Of a DNA stretch of 38,073 nt, positions 1 to 7,369 are shown piece after piece; position 1 is the first letter of the stretch, and each line of letters opens with the position of its first letter. The position numbers and the translations under genes are program-made. The notes beneath the pieces are model-generated. The model was not told the DNA's origin, made no database searches, and saw only the letters and a program-made list of their open reading frames with translations. This DNA is from a virus. The stretch covers positions 1 to 38,073 of the IMG/VR virus record IMGVR_UViG_3300027917_000092; one strand, given 5' to 3'.

Positions 1-2303
1 CCGGCCGATCTCAAAAATGTGCCGCTACTACCGAGGGCGAGTTCATTTAGGGCACCCGCATTCCCGCTGTAAAATATTTTATCATTACCTGCATTATGAT
101 CACTTGCGCTGGTAATAGCATGAAGACGTGTATGTAAATCCGCGTGAGTATGTAATGTAGTCGCGCTACCATCCGAAAGTTCTTCTAATTCTGCCGCAGT
201 AATATCGGTTGCGCCGTCATTACCAGTAATAAATGAATAATCATGTGTCGTACCAGTGTGCGCCGTATTCGCCTCAACGGCCGAATTATTTGCAACTTCT
301 GTATCAAAGTCGGTTACATTCGATGCCGTATGAGTGTGGCCAGTATCGGATTTTCCGCCAAGTTCTGTATTTATTTTATCGGCTGACCAGAGGTCGGTAA
401 CACCAGTTCCGGCGTCGTTAATGGTACGATGTTCCCCCACGGCATAATTGGTTAACTCATTATGGTCAATATCCGTAGTAAGATTGTGTGTATTAGTTAA
501 GTTGTCATGATCGATATTCGCTTCATTAACCGTTAATTCAACATCATGAGATACGCCGTCGAGAGCAACGGAAAGTCTATTGTTTTCGCTCTTAATAGCA
601 TTAAATTGAAGATCGACTCCGCTCTTTGTGTAATAAATACTTGTGCCAGTACCTTGAGAGCTTGCGGTATTTGCTTCCCCGCCACCACCGCCGGGTAAAT
701 CCGTTACCTGCACTTTGTATAATGTTCCGCCCGCATTGGCTTCCCAAAGTATCCAGTCAGTTGATCCAGGAGTTTGTTCTGTTTCGCCAGCAATATCAAC
801 ATGCATGGTTCTAGTTGCAGTAATATTCCCGCCGCCGGACATCCCCCGCCCCGGTGATATGCTCACTCCTGAATGATCAATGTGTTCATCACCCACGAAT
901 CCATTTATAGTATCGTGGTTAATATCGGTAGTCAGATTGTGGGTATTCGCGATTGTATCATGGTCGATATTTGTAGTTAGATTATGCGTATTTAACAAAT
1001 TGTTATGGTCTATATCGGTGGTTAAATTATGAGTGTTTGTCAAATTGTCGTGGTCAAAGGTGCCTTCATTGACAGTTAGTTCAATATCGTGCGTAACGCC
1101 ATCAAGTGAAACCGTGAGTAATGCATTTTCAGATTTGATAGCGTTGAATTGTAAGTCTACTCCCGCCTTTGTATAGTAGATGCTAGTGCCGGTTCCCTGA
1201 GAGCTCGCCGTGTTTGCCTCGCCACCGCCCCCAGTCGGAAGATTGCCAATTTGTACACGTTTTTTATTCCCGGAATCATCCGCGTCTTCGAGCAGAAGAA
1301 CATCCCCTGATGCTGGAGTACCGATGTCAGAATATCCACTCCAATCGTCGGCGGATCTTTTTAGTTGTGCATCATTCGTTACGTTGCCGAGCGTTACATC
1401 TGATTTGGTTACACCATGAGGATTTCCGGTAACTGCCGCAATATGTGAATCGATTTGAGCATGTGTATTTGTTCCGATATTTGTCAAATCGGCATGAGAT
1501 CGTGTAGTGATATCTGCGATGCTGGAAGTTGTCTTATCAATCTGTGCCCAAGTATAATCATTTGTAGCAGCTACTACGGCCCCTGTTCTCCCGAAAACTG
1601 TCGAGATTGGATAGGGGAGATCTTCAACCGCGACTCGCCTAATGTTACTGCCCTCGGCATATTCCCAAACAAGAAAATCGGTTCCGTCTGGGGTCTCTTC
1701 GGCTTCGGACAAGATATTTAAATTGAATGTACGGGTCGCGTTTATATAACCGCCGCCAGTAAGTCCGCGTCCCGCTATCATCTCTATGGTATCATGGTTT
1801 ACGTGTTCGGATGAAACGAACCCAGTCAGGGCATCGTGATCTATATCTGTAGTTAAATTATGAGTATTATTAATTGTATCATGATCGATATCCGATGTGA
1901 GATTGTGTGTGTTGGTAAGAGCATCATGATTAATAAGTGAATTTCTTACTTTCAATTCGATATCATGAGTAACGGCGTCTAAATCAACTTCAAGCATCGA
2001 ATTTTCACTCTTGATCGCATTGAGTTGAAGATCGACACCAACCTTTGTGTAATAAAGGCTCGTTCCCGATCCTGCGCTCGAAATTGTATTCGCTTCACCG
2101 CCGCCAGCACCAGGGGGAGTAGCAGCCTCCCATTCGCTGGCGGTATCATTCCACATGATAGCCTGACCATCTGTCGCGCCGTCTTGTGGCAGTTGTGAAA
2201 GATCTGTGATTGTAGCCGAGCCAACAACCGGGACAGTCACCGTATAATTTGCCCCCCCGATAGTGACCAGGTATTCTTTAGAGGCAAATATTACATCACT
2301 CAT
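1..2303 (-). CDS. Tail fibre protein, N-terminal part (runs off the window start)
   Basis: Open from an ATG at 2303 to base 1, about 767 residues, with no stop. The protein is built from low-complexity modules typical of long trimeric fibres. At least six copies of a motif like NTHNLTTDIDHD occur, plus several 'G.D.LLxE...KK...LP' modules that each end in a glycine-rich stretch. The last visible residues (SSGTFLRSA) are the first half of a common fibre motif. The other half (TSAPTF) is found at the extreme right end of the window on the same strand, so this is probably the same gene as 36560-38073. Its likely role is host recognition at the tail tip. The start follows AGAGGA and lies one base after the stop of the preceding Ig-like gene, which suggests coupled translation. 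The identification as a fibre rests on repeat style, not on a recognised receptor-binding domain. Confidence 0.8.
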   Translation of the reverse strand, partial: MSDVIFASKEYLVTIGGANYTVTVPVVGSATITDLSQLPQDGATDGQAIMWNDTASEWEAATPPGAGGGEANTISSAGSGTSLYYTKVGVDLQLNAIKSENSMLEVDLDAVTHDIELKVRNSLINHDALTNTHNLTSDIDHDTINNTHNLTTDIDHDALTGFVSSEHVNHDTIEMIAGRGLTGGGYINATRTFNLNILSEAEETPDGTDFLVWEYAEGSNIRRVAVEDLPYPISTVFGRTGAVVAATNDYTWAQIDKTTSSIADITTRSHADLTNIGTNTHAQIDSHIAAVTGNPHGVTKSDVTLGNVTNDAQLKRSADDWSGYSDIGTPASGDVLLLEDADDSGNKKRVQIGNLPTGGGGEANTASSQGTGTSIYYTKAGVDLQFNAIKSENALLTVSLDGVTHDIELTVNEGTFDHDNLTNTHNLTTDIDHNNLLNTHNLTTNIDHDTIANTHNLTTDINHDTINGFVGDEHIDHSGVSISPGRGMSGGGNITATRTMHVDIAGETEQTPGSTDWILWEANAGGTLYKVQVTDLPGGGGGEANTASSQGTGTSIYYTKSGVDLQFNAIKSENNRLSVALDGVSHDVELTVNEANIDHDNLTNTHNLTTDIDHNELTNYAVGEHRTINDAGTGVTDLWSADKINTELGGKSDTGHTHTASNVTDFDTEVANNSAVEANTAHTGTTHDYSFITGNDGATDITAAELEELSDGSATTLHTHADLHTRLHAITSASDHNAGNDKIFYSGNAGALNELALGSSGTFLRSA

Positions 2304-2304
2304 T

Positions 2305-2682
2305 TTAGGTTGTCCTCTTGGTTTGATGCTCTTTGATTGTTAAAATACCGTGCATAATGGTTTGGAATTTTCCGCCGATACTGATCTTGATATCATGGCC
2401 ATATTTGCGGGCGGGAGCAGCCGTTGTATCAGCCGAAGCAATGGGAATTGAAACCGTGTTTTGCGTAGGGCTTCCACTTTTGGTTACATCGGTGGGATCA
2501 ACTTGAATTACCGCCGCCGAATCTGCATCATTCGCATTTGCTTTTACTGTGTACCAGAAATCCCACAACGAAATGTCTACATCAAGCCCGTCTGCATCAG
2601 AAAAAGAAAGGACGATCTCATCATCGTCACCTTGAGTCACTGTGCGATCCATTACGAAAAAGGGATCATGATCAGTTGCCAT
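2305..2682 (-). CDS. Small Ig-like/BppU-N-like virion protein next to the tail fibre
   Basis: 125 residues. The layout (an acidic 'GDDDEIVLSFSDADG' strand, then 'DVDISLWDFWYTVK', later strands ending in 'GILTIKEH') resembles the small all-beta N-terminal domains of baseplate upper proteins and tail-fibre attachment proteins. A second protein of the same style is at 19682-20044. GAGG lies about 8 bases upstream of the ATG, and the gene abuts the fibre start by one base, so the two are probably co-translated. A structural role linking fibre to tail is inferred. The fold assignment is by eye only; it could also be an unrelated beta-sandwich protein. Confidence 0.5.
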   Translation of the reverse strand: MATDHDPFFVMDRTVTQGDDDEIVLSFSDADGLDVDISLWDFWYTVKANANDADSAAVIQVDPTDVTKSGSPTQNTVSIPIASADTTAAPARKYGHDIKISIGGKFQTIMHGILTIKEHQTKRTT

Positions 2683-2797
2683 TATAAAACCTCGCCGCTT
2701 TAGCTTATGAGAAACAACAACCCATAAAAAGATATACTGTTCTTTAATCTGGGCAAGCTCAAGCGGACTAGCATGATTTATTCCCCATGAGTCGGCG

Positions 2798-2857
2798 CGA
2801 GAGGGGAAGCGAAACAGATTGGGGGGGGGACTGTTTCCGGAGATGCCTCCCCTCTCG
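2798..2857 (-). terminator. Long imperfect hairpin with a nine-base G/C loop tract after recT
   Basis: The outer arms CGAGAGGGG (2798-2806) and CCCCTCTCG (2849-2857) are exact inverted repeats. The inner arms GAAACAG (2811-2817) and CTGTTTC (2831-2837) are also exact. The loop holds nine consecutive G (2821-2829). It starts 12 bases after the recT stop, so it may terminate or attenuate the recombination operon, but no U tract follows on the minus strand. The 186-base gap (2683-2868) also has a weak promoter-like pair on the minus strand (TTGCCC, 16 bases, TATCTT, about 2733-2760) that could serve the fibre genes. I give that little weight. Confidence 0.45.
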
Positions 2858-2868
2858 ACATTGCCCGA

Positions 2869-3900
2869 CTATAGCAATTCGCCTTTCGATTTTTTCAATT
2901 CTCTATCGGCCGATTTTCGCTTCTGTAAACAGCGGAAACAGACCTCATCATCTCCGAATTTATACTTCTTCCGATTGCCGAACCCCTCGCCGCAATCTGG
3001 ACAAAATTGCTCTTCTGGAATTTCACCTGACATTTTCAATAATTTGGGCTCACATGTTCCACAAACTGAATGTTCTGTGAGCGCCTTTTTTTGGCCACAC
3101 ATAGGGCATACCCCGACCCGGCTATTTTCTTTCAGCTCCGTGGACGTGGGGGGCGTTTCCGTGAGCGTCTCCTCTTCTCCTTCGAAGTCAACGATGATCG
3201 CGCCTTCTGGACCATCGTATTCTGGAAGAGGCGTAGAATCAATACCTTCCGCGATTTTCTGCCCCGCGAATTTTCCGGTTGCTTCGCCAAGCTTCGCGGC
3301 GAGCCTTTTCGCCTCTTCCGATTTCTCATCAATCACTTCATATTCTACTTCATCATGGGTGATCCGATTCGCTTCATCCGGATCATAGATCCCCGAGAAT
3401 CCGAAAGCATAGCGAGCACATTGAATCAGGCTCTTGTGACGGAGCATCCGCTTCGGCCACTTGTTCCAGGGATTGTAATTGTCTTCCGAGGCACGATTAC
3501 ATTCACTCATATATTCGCGAACTGTGATCGGCTTATCGGGGAATCTCTTATCCCACATCGTTGTTTCGACGTATTCATCTTTATCTTCTACCCCCACGAT
3601 CATACACATCCCGCCATAATGGGGATGATTCTTGGCGAGATTGATCCAACCATCAACCGAGACAACCGGCAGGATTTTACCATGCTTGTTCTTGAGCAAC
3701 CAAATTTCTCGCGTCAAGGGATTGAGCTTGTACTCATTCGCTACAATCAAGAACGCAAGAATGTCCGTCGCATTCGCTTCTGCTGGCGCGACGGTTTTCA
3801 CGGTTGCCCAAAACCGCTTTGGATCAACCCGGAACCGCTCGGCAAGCTCCATGATTACGGGAAGATGTTGCTCTTCCTCGTTTTTCTGTAATGCTTCCAT
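2869..3900 (-). CDS. recT: RecT/Bet-family single-strand annealing protein with two C-terminal zinc ribbons
   Basis: 343 residues. Residues about 30-170 carry the RecT/Bet signature: 'YKLNPLTREIWLL', a basic stretch and 'VVSVDGWINLAKNHPHYGG', then 'WPKRMLRHKSLIQCARYAFGF'. Such proteins anneal complementary single strands made by a partner exonuclease, and the exonuclease gene directly upstream overlaps this start in a TAATG. The unusual part is the tail: C265-x2-C268 with C280-x2-C283, then C300-x2-C303 with C321-x2-C324, two apparent zinc ribbons joined to the core by an acidic linker (about 225-260). Typical RecT proteins are near 270 residues and end without them. The annealase call is strong; the metal-binding tail is inferred from cysteine spacing. 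Confidence 0.88.
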   Translation of the reverse strand: MEALQKNEEEQHLPVIMELAERFRVDPKRFWATVKTVAPAEANATDILAFLIVANEYKLNPLTREIWLLKNKHGKILPVVSVDGWINLAKNHPHYGGMCMIVGVEDKDEYVETTMWDKRFPDKPITVREYMSECNRASEDNYNPWNKWPKRMLRHKSLIQCARYAFGFSGIYDPDEANRITHDEVEYEVIDEKSEEAKRLAAKLGEATGKFAGQKIAEGIDSTPLPEYDGPEGAIIVDFEGEEETLTETPPTSTELKENSRVGVCPMCGQKKALTEHSVCGTCEPKLLKMSGEIPEEQFCPDCGEGFGNRKKYKFGDDEVCFRCLQKRKSADRELKKSKGELL

Positions 3901-4961
3901 TATTCCCCCTTTGGCGACAAGAAGAAGTGACGTTTATAATCCCATTCCTTCCCGACTTTGTAAAGCATATCGGCGTCAAACGTCTTGACGAAATCATCAA
4001 CAACCAAGCGCAACAATTCCGGATCCCCTTCTTTGAGCGCCTTCTCAAGATTGTTATGAATCGCCGTGAGCATGTTCACCGCCGTCTTTCCCTGGACCGT
4101 TTTGCGTCCCGGACGATTCTGCCGGAAATAATACCGGATTGTTCTCATCATGTTATCAACATAGAATCCAGCTTCCGCGACTTCTGTGTTGTTGTCCTTC
4201 ATGAGTGATTGGATCTTGTCATGGATGCCGTCTACATATGCCTTTGCATCTGCGAGAATTTGCTCCGCATCAAAGAGATGCTTCGCCGCCATAATAAACT
4301 CATCCACGTCATTCATAATGAACACATCGCCTTGTGGATCCGGCAAATCGACAGCCTTCTCCTCTCTCTCCGGGAAAGCATTCCCCAAGATGTTGATATG
4401 CCAAAATGCATCTTCAAGATCGATCAATTGATTCAAGATGTCGAATAGATCAGTGGTATCAATCACATACCGCTTGAACTGCCAGGTGTCAGCACAACCG
4501 ATAAATACTTCCGGCTTGAGATATCCCCAAACTTCGGCGTTATGAAGTGATTGAACAATTGTCGCTTCAGTCAGACCGTAGAGAAGAACTTTCGCCATCT
4601 TGCTACGCGAAAGCGTTTTGATTTCTAGCGAGGTTGTATATTGTTTCTCGTTTCTGAGAATTTGCCGGTCAACATGGCATCTCATCCAATCCCGATTGGG
4701 ATGAATCTTGCGCGGTTGTCTTCGAACTTTGTTGCCGGTTTCGCGCTCATATTCCGCCGCGAATAGGGGCTCTAGAAGCTTGCCCCTTCGCATGAGCGAA
4801 GTCTCTTCTGGCGGGGGGGAAAGACTTTTCTTTTCCAAGAAGACATCCGTGGAATCACCAAAAGCTCCATCTGCCCCAAAAAGTTTAGGGGCATCCGTGC
4901 CCGTGATCCCGCTCCGTCTCCATTCATGAAAATCTTTTCTTTGGGATTCTTCAACACTCAT
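3900..4961 (-). CDS. YqaJ-family phage recombination exonuclease
   Basis: 353 residues. The N-terminal half matches the YqaJ/lambda-exonuclease nuclease fold: 'SGITGTDAPKLFG' (17-29), 'MRRGKLLEPLFAAEYE' with E64, 'CHVDRQI' with D98, and 'LEIKT' with E113 and K115 as the D...ExK metal site, followed by 'TIVQSLHNAEVWGYLKPEVFIG'. It would resect double-stranded ends to give single strands for the RecT protein encoded next. The ATG follows AAAGGGGAA, and the TAA overlaps the recT ATG by one base. A strong promoter lies immediately upstream (4984-5012), so exonuclease and annealase form their own transcription unit within the larger operon. The C-terminal third is less recognisable and may interact with RecT. 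Confidence 0.87.
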   Translation of the reverse strand: MSVEESQRKDFHEWRRSGITGTDAPKLFGADGAFGDSTDVFLEKKSLSPPPEETSLMRRGKLLEPLFAAEYERETGNKVRRQPRKIHPNRDWMRCHVDRQILRNEKQYTTSLEIKTLSRSKMAKVLLYGLTEATIVQSLHNAEVWGYLKPEVFIGCADTWQFKRYVIDTTDLFDILNQLIDLEDAFWHINILGNAFPEREEKAVDLPDPQGDVFIMNDVDEFIMAAKHLFDAEQILADAKAYVDGIHDKIQSLMKDNNTEVAEAGFYVDNMMRTIRYYFRQNRPGRKTVQGKTAVNMLTAIHNNLEKALKEGDPELLRLVVDDFVKTFDADMLYKVGKEWDYKRHFFLSPKGE

Positions 4962-4981
4962 CGATTTCCCCTTTCACTAGT

Positions 4982-5012
4982 CGATTATAATCGCCCTTGA
5001 AAACAGATTCAA
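4982..5012 (-). promoter_or_regulatory. Sigma70-like promoter with palindromic operator for exonuclease-recT
   Basis: On the minus strand, TTGAAT (5007-5012), a 17-base spacer and TATAAT (4984-4989) give a near-consensus promoter 23 bases upstream of the exonuclease ATG. The -10 box lies inside the perfect 12-base palindrome CGATTATAATCG (4982-4993). The -35 region lies inside the inverted repeat CTTGAA-N6-TTCAAG. The upstream end overlaps the last codons of the HTH regulator gene, so control by that protein is plausible but inferred. Confidence 0.62.
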
Positions 5013-5206
5013 GTCTTTTTAGTTTCCTTATCTAATTCGATTTCGATTAATCGCGCAATCGGCTTACTGACTGAGCGGTGGCCCTGCAACCATCGCGAGA
5101 TTGCCGATTCAGATACTCCAAGCCTTCTCGCAACTTCCCTTTGTGACCCCACGAAAAAGACAAGCCAAGCGAGTTTCTCAAGCGGCCGGAACTGGTACAC
5201 CTTCAT
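5009..5206 (-). CDS. Small helix-turn-helix DNA-binding regulator (Cro/CI-like)
   Basis: 65 residues from the ATG at 5206, chosen because GAAGGGAG lies 4-10 bases upstream and the ATG overlaps the previous stop as ATGA; a longer in-frame start upstream lacks this support. Residues about 20-45 ('SQREVARRLGVSESAISRWLQGHRSVSKPIARLIE') form a clear helix-turn-helix of the Cro/C1 class. It sits between unknown early genes and the recombination genes, and the promoter of the latter begins inside its 3' end and carries a perfect palindrome. It may repress that promoter or the one at 6130-6157. No dimerisation or peptidase domain is visible, so it looks more like Cro than a full CI repressor. Confidence 0.75.
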   Translation of the reverse strand: MKVYQFRPLEKLAWLVFFVGSQREVARRLGVSESAISRWLQGHRSVSKPIARLIEIELDKETKKT

Positions 5207-5640
5207 TTTCTCCCTTCTTTGTTGATCATCTTCAGGGTTTCTTTTATCGCCCTGGTTGTTCTTCCCGACGCATTGCACATCCCCGCGTCAATCGCTTCGA
5301 GAAGCGTCTTCAAATCTTTCCACCTTCCCTGGCAATGGCTCACTTCATATGCGGAATCAATACTCATGATGTATCCGTGCGGAATATTGACAAGTTTTAA
5401 TTGTGTTGGTCTTGTGAATATGATCGCTCGAACGTATTTATAACCCGCGTTCAAGGCAATCCCATACTCCATGATTCCACCCATTCCACCTTTGGCGAAT
5501 TGAATCTTCGAACCCGGTTTCACATATTCCTTTCGATACGTGAGCGAGTACCCCCTTTCATAATTCGCCCAAATTTTTCCCGGCTTCCAGTTTTGATACA
5601 AAGCGAACTTTTTGAGCTTCTTTCTTCGTATCATGACCAT
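5203..5640 (-). CDS. Hypothetical early protein, 145 aa
   Basis: 145 residues, basic at the N-terminus (MVMIRRKKLKKF) with several aromatic residues and a central 'GGMGGIMEYGIALNAGYKYVRA'. I do not recognise a family. It starts within the end of the preceding gene (10-base overlap) and its TGA overlaps the start of the HTH gene, so it belongs to the early-type operon that begins at about 6125. The C-terminal third ('RWKDLKTLLEAIDAG...IKETLKMINKE') looks helical. Coding is supported by tight packing with its neighbours rather than by homology. Confidence 0.65.
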   Translation of the reverse strand: MVMIRRKKLKKFALYQNWKPGKIWANYERGYSLTYRKEYVKPGSKIQFAKGGMGGIMEYGIALNAGYKYVRAIIFTRPTQLKLVNIPHGYIMSIDSAYEVSHCQGRWKDLKTLLEAIDAGMCNASGRTTRAIKETLKMINKEGRK

Positions 5641-5927
5641 TCCACCTTGTTAAGAATCCATGTATCGATTGGCGTTTGATGGGGATCATATTCGGTTACT
5701 GCCGAAGGAATATCCGCCGTCTTCCCGATTCGGTTTATCCGAAGACTGAAAATATCACCATCGGACATTTCGAAAAGTAACCCGACTTGCTTGAGATCGG
5801 CATCGATCCATGAACGGATATGAAGGATTTCCTCCATGAATAGTCCAGCCGATTCTGATTTGATTTCATCTCGGTCGATCATCATCAAGAGATGTTTTAA
5901 CGCAACTGTAAAATCTGCCGCGTGCAT
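5631..5927 (-). CDS. Hypothetical early protein, 98 aa
   Basis: 98 residues, N-terminal half helical ('DFTVALKHLLMMIDRDEI...FMEEILHIRSWIDADL'), C-terminal half more beta-like, ending 'DTWILNKVEWS'. No family recognised. The ATG is preceded by an extended ribosome site CGAAAGGGGAAC, the same 12-base string found before the next gene upstream (6106). It overlaps that gene by 31 bases and the following one by 10. The shared leader suggests that the two are translated at similar high rates early in infection, which is an inference. Confidence 0.62.
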   Translation of the reverse strand: MHAADFTVALKHLLMMIDRDEIKSESAGLFMEEILHIRSWIDADLKQVGLLFEMSDGDIFSLRINRIGKTADIPSAVTEYDPHQTPIDTWILNKVEWS

Positions 5928-6106
5928 TGTGTTCCCCTTTCGTATTCACCTAGCAAACTGATCACTTCCAACATCGCCGCAATGTGTCCCTCGAAACTGG
6001 TATCAACACTCCTTTCTGTTTTACAGAATTCGTCCAACTCATCGAAACTGTGGAAATCGATCTTGATGTCTTGGGTGAACTTTTTGAGTGTGTCTGTGGT
6101 GTTCAT
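5897..6106 (-). CDS. Hypothetical first gene of the early-type operon, 69 aa
   Basis: 69 residues, acidic, mostly helical by composition ('KFTQDIKIDFHSFDELDEFCKTERS'). No family recognised. The ATG follows CGAAAGGGGAAC and lies 23 bases downstream of a promoter -10 box (6130-6135), which makes this the first gene of the leftward operon containing the HTH regulator, exonuclease and RecT. First genes of phage early operons are often small host-takeover or anti-defence factors, but nothing in the sequence shows such a role here. Confidence 0.6.
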   Translation of the reverse strand: MNTTDTLKKFTQDIKIDFHSFDELDEFCKTERSVDTSFEGHIAAMLEVISLLGEYERGTQCTRQILQLR

Positions 6107-6129
6107 TTTGTTCCCCTTTCGTTATCCCC

Positions 6130-6158
6130 AATATAGCAGATCCCTTGCCATTGGCAAG
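6130..6158 (-). promoter_or_regulatory. Early-type promoter with operator palindrome over the -35 box
   Basis: Minus-strand TTGCCA (6152-6157), 16-base spacer and TATATT (6130-6135) lie just upstream of the first early gene (ATG at 6106). The -35 box forms half of the perfect palindrome CTTGCCA-T-TGGCAAG (6144-6158). The other half, with TAAAAT at 6167-6172, could be read as a plus-strand promoter, but no gene follows on that strand. A regulator bound at the palindrome would cover the -35 box. Confidence 0.55.
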
Positions 6159-6206
6159 GACAGATATAAAATAATTTGCCGTTGAATTATAATAAGTTAC
6201 GCCGCC

Positions 6207-6244
6207 GGGACGCCTGATGTCCCAATTGGGACGCCCAATGTCCG
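6207..6244. promoter_or_regulatory. Tandem operator-like inverted repeats
   Basis: Two copies of GGGAC-N7-GTCC(C/G) lie end to end: 6207-6223 and 6228-6244. They share the text GGGACGCC..ATGTCC and are joined by AATT. The inner arms also form a perfect 14-base palindrome, GTCCCAATTGGGAC (6219-6232). The site is between the lysis-operon terminator and the early-type promoter, where regulator binding would be expected. Which protein binds is unknown; the HTH protein at 5009-5206 is a candidate. Confidence 0.5.
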
Positions 6245-6268
6245 GGCAATTTGCACGGGAATTCGGGC

Positions 6269-6306
6269 AAAAAGAAGGCGGAGACTCCATGCCTGGAATC
6301 CCCGCC
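6269..6306 (-). terminator. Intrinsic terminator ending the lysis operon
   Basis: On the minus strand a 13-base-pair stem (6306-6294 with 6289-6277, two G-U pairs allowed) closes a four-base loop and is followed by TTCTTTTT (6276-6269). It lies 74 bases after the last lysis-region gene (stop at 6380) and before the early-type promoter, so it separates the two transcription units. The rest of the 273-base gap 6107-6379 holds the operator and promoter described separately. Confidence 0.75.
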
Positions 6307-6379
6307 GGTCAGCGTTCATGCGAAAGGGGAACACCGACATCGGAATTCTAATTCAGATCAGTAATCTACGCAAGCGATT

Positions 6380-6673
6380 TTAAGTTTCATCTCCGCCAGT
6401 AAAAGAATCCACAATCGCCATCGCCGCACCCGGCAAATCATCTGCTTCATCGACCAAAATAGCCAATTCCTCTTCGGTCAGAGTTACTCCACCCGGCCCC
6501 GCCGGATCGGTCGCCGCGACTACTGCCGCTGTTAATTCCTTGAATTGGAGTGCCGCATCATCGAGTAACTTCGCCCTCTCATGAACCTCCATCGCAAGGA
6601 TCGTATTCACATCGACACCAAAGATCATTGATGCCAAAAAGATCGCCGGGCTTTGCATAGCTATCCAGTTCAT
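6380..6673 (-). CDS. Hypothetical protein of the lysis cassette, 97 aa
   Basis: 97 residues. The N-terminus is hydrophobic ('WIAMQSPAIFLASMIFGVDVNTILAM'), the middle is helical and alanine-rich ('AALQFKELTAAVVAAT'), and the C-terminus is acidic ('LTEEELAILVDEADDLPGAAMAIVDSF'). It begins inside the last codon of the holin-like gene and is the last gene before the terminator. I do not recognise a family. Its position suggests a lysis accessory or regulator, possibly membrane-associated. Confidence 0.55.
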   Translation of the reverse strand: MNWIAMQSPAIFLASMIFGVDVNTILAMEVHERAKLLDDAALQFKELTAAVVAATDPAGPGGVTLTEEELAILVDEADDLPGAAMAIVDSFTGGDET

Positions 6674-6927
6674 TTTTTACTCGCTTTCTTTGCGCCGTAA
6701 ACCACCGAGTGAAGCATCACCGCCATCGCACCATATCCCGCGCCATTTTCTACGGCGAACCTCAACCCCTCATCATCTCCCGCGATTACAGCATAAGCCG
6801 TTCCCACAACCGCCGCCGCAAGGGGAGATAGAATTTCATGTGCTCGACTCGCCCGAGCCTTGCTAACCACTTTTGTGATTTTTCCCCCGAGCAGAGAAAG
6901 AGCAACACCGACCAATCCTTCAAGCAT
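6670..6927 (-). CDS. Putative holin (small membrane protein)
   Basis: 85 residues with two or three hydrophobic segments: 'MLEGLVGVALSLLGG' (1-15), 'ILSPLAAAVVGTAYAVIAG' (about 33-51) and 'GYGAMAVMLHSVVYG' (about 64-78), and basic residues at the C-terminus (KKASKK). Small size, repeated membrane segments, charged tail and overlap with the endolysin gene (8 bases) are what a phage holin shows; it would open the inner membrane to release the amidase. No specific holin family was recognised, and the amphipathic nature of the segments leaves some doubt. Confidence 0.6.
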   Translation of the reverse strand: MLEGLVGVALSLLGGKITKVVSKARASRAHEILSPLAAAVVGTAYAVIAGDDEGLRFAVENGAGYGAMAVMLHSVVYGAKKASKK

Positions 6928-7369
6928 TGTTCCATCCCTTCAGTTCTGTCCAAACATAATCCCTCAAGGTTGCCATTGGGAATTTAACGCCCGGACAAGT
7001 TTTGGAAGACTTCGCGTTATGCGGTATTATATTATCAACCGTGATTCCAAACAATAGGCACCACGGGGCAATCACTCGCTTTGCCGCAATTTCCAACATC
7101 TCAAACTCGGGAACAATGATATCATAATTGCCGACAAAACAGAAGCCGAGTGAACCGCGATTCGATCCTCGTGCATGTGCGCCGATGATATGGATCGGTC
7201 TACCGTACATACATTCGAATTTTGTACCGACTAATTCACATCCGGCATGATAACCAATATCTAACCATCCGCGAGTCAAGATGTGATATTCCCGGATTGC
7301 CCGCCAAGAAAAAGTTTGCCCGTCTTCAGTCGCGCTATGATGAATAACTATCCTTGAAATTTCCCTCAT
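6920..7369 (-). CDS. Endolysin: N-acetylmuramoyl-L-alanine amidase (amidase_2/PGRP type)
   Basis: 149 residues, all one domain. 'RIVIHHSAT' (6-14) supplies the first zinc histidine, 'IIPHNAKSSKTCPG' supplies H117 and C125, and 'DIGYHAGCE' and 'GAHARGSNRGSLGFCFVGNYD' are conserved core motifs of the T7-lysozyme/PGRP amidase fold. It would cleave the bond between muramic acid and the stem peptide. The size and lack of a cell-wall-binding domain resemble globular endolysins of phages of Gram-negative hosts, though this is not decisive. It is placed between an XhlA-like gene and a holin-like gene in an overlapping cassette. Confidence 0.9.
   Translation of the reverse strand: MREISRIVIHHSATEDGQTFSWRAIREYHILTRGWLDIGYHAGCELVGTKFECMYGRPIHIIGAHARGSNRGSLGFCFVGNYDIIVPEFEMLEIAAKRVIAPWCLLFGITVDNIIPHNAKSSKTCPGVKFPMATLRDYVWTELKGWNNA

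Noticed and set aside
850-1960. Regularly spaced repeats that could suggest a CRISPR array
   Set aside because: The repeats are imperfect, coding and in frame (NTHNLTTDIDHD-type fibre motifs), without unique spacers of constant length.
3070-3891. Plus-strand reading frame of 273 residues opposite recT
   Set aside because: Antisense shadow of a conserved gene; arginine- and phenylalanine-rich with no recognisable motif.
6145-6172. Plus-strand promoter TTGCCA-16-TAAAAT
   Set aside because: No plus-strand gene follows; it is probably a by-product of the palindrome that serves the minus-strand promoter.
6039-6290. Minus-strand frame of 83 residues across the control region
   Set aside because: It runs through the terminator, operators and promoter and overlaps the first early gene in another frame, with no ribosome site.
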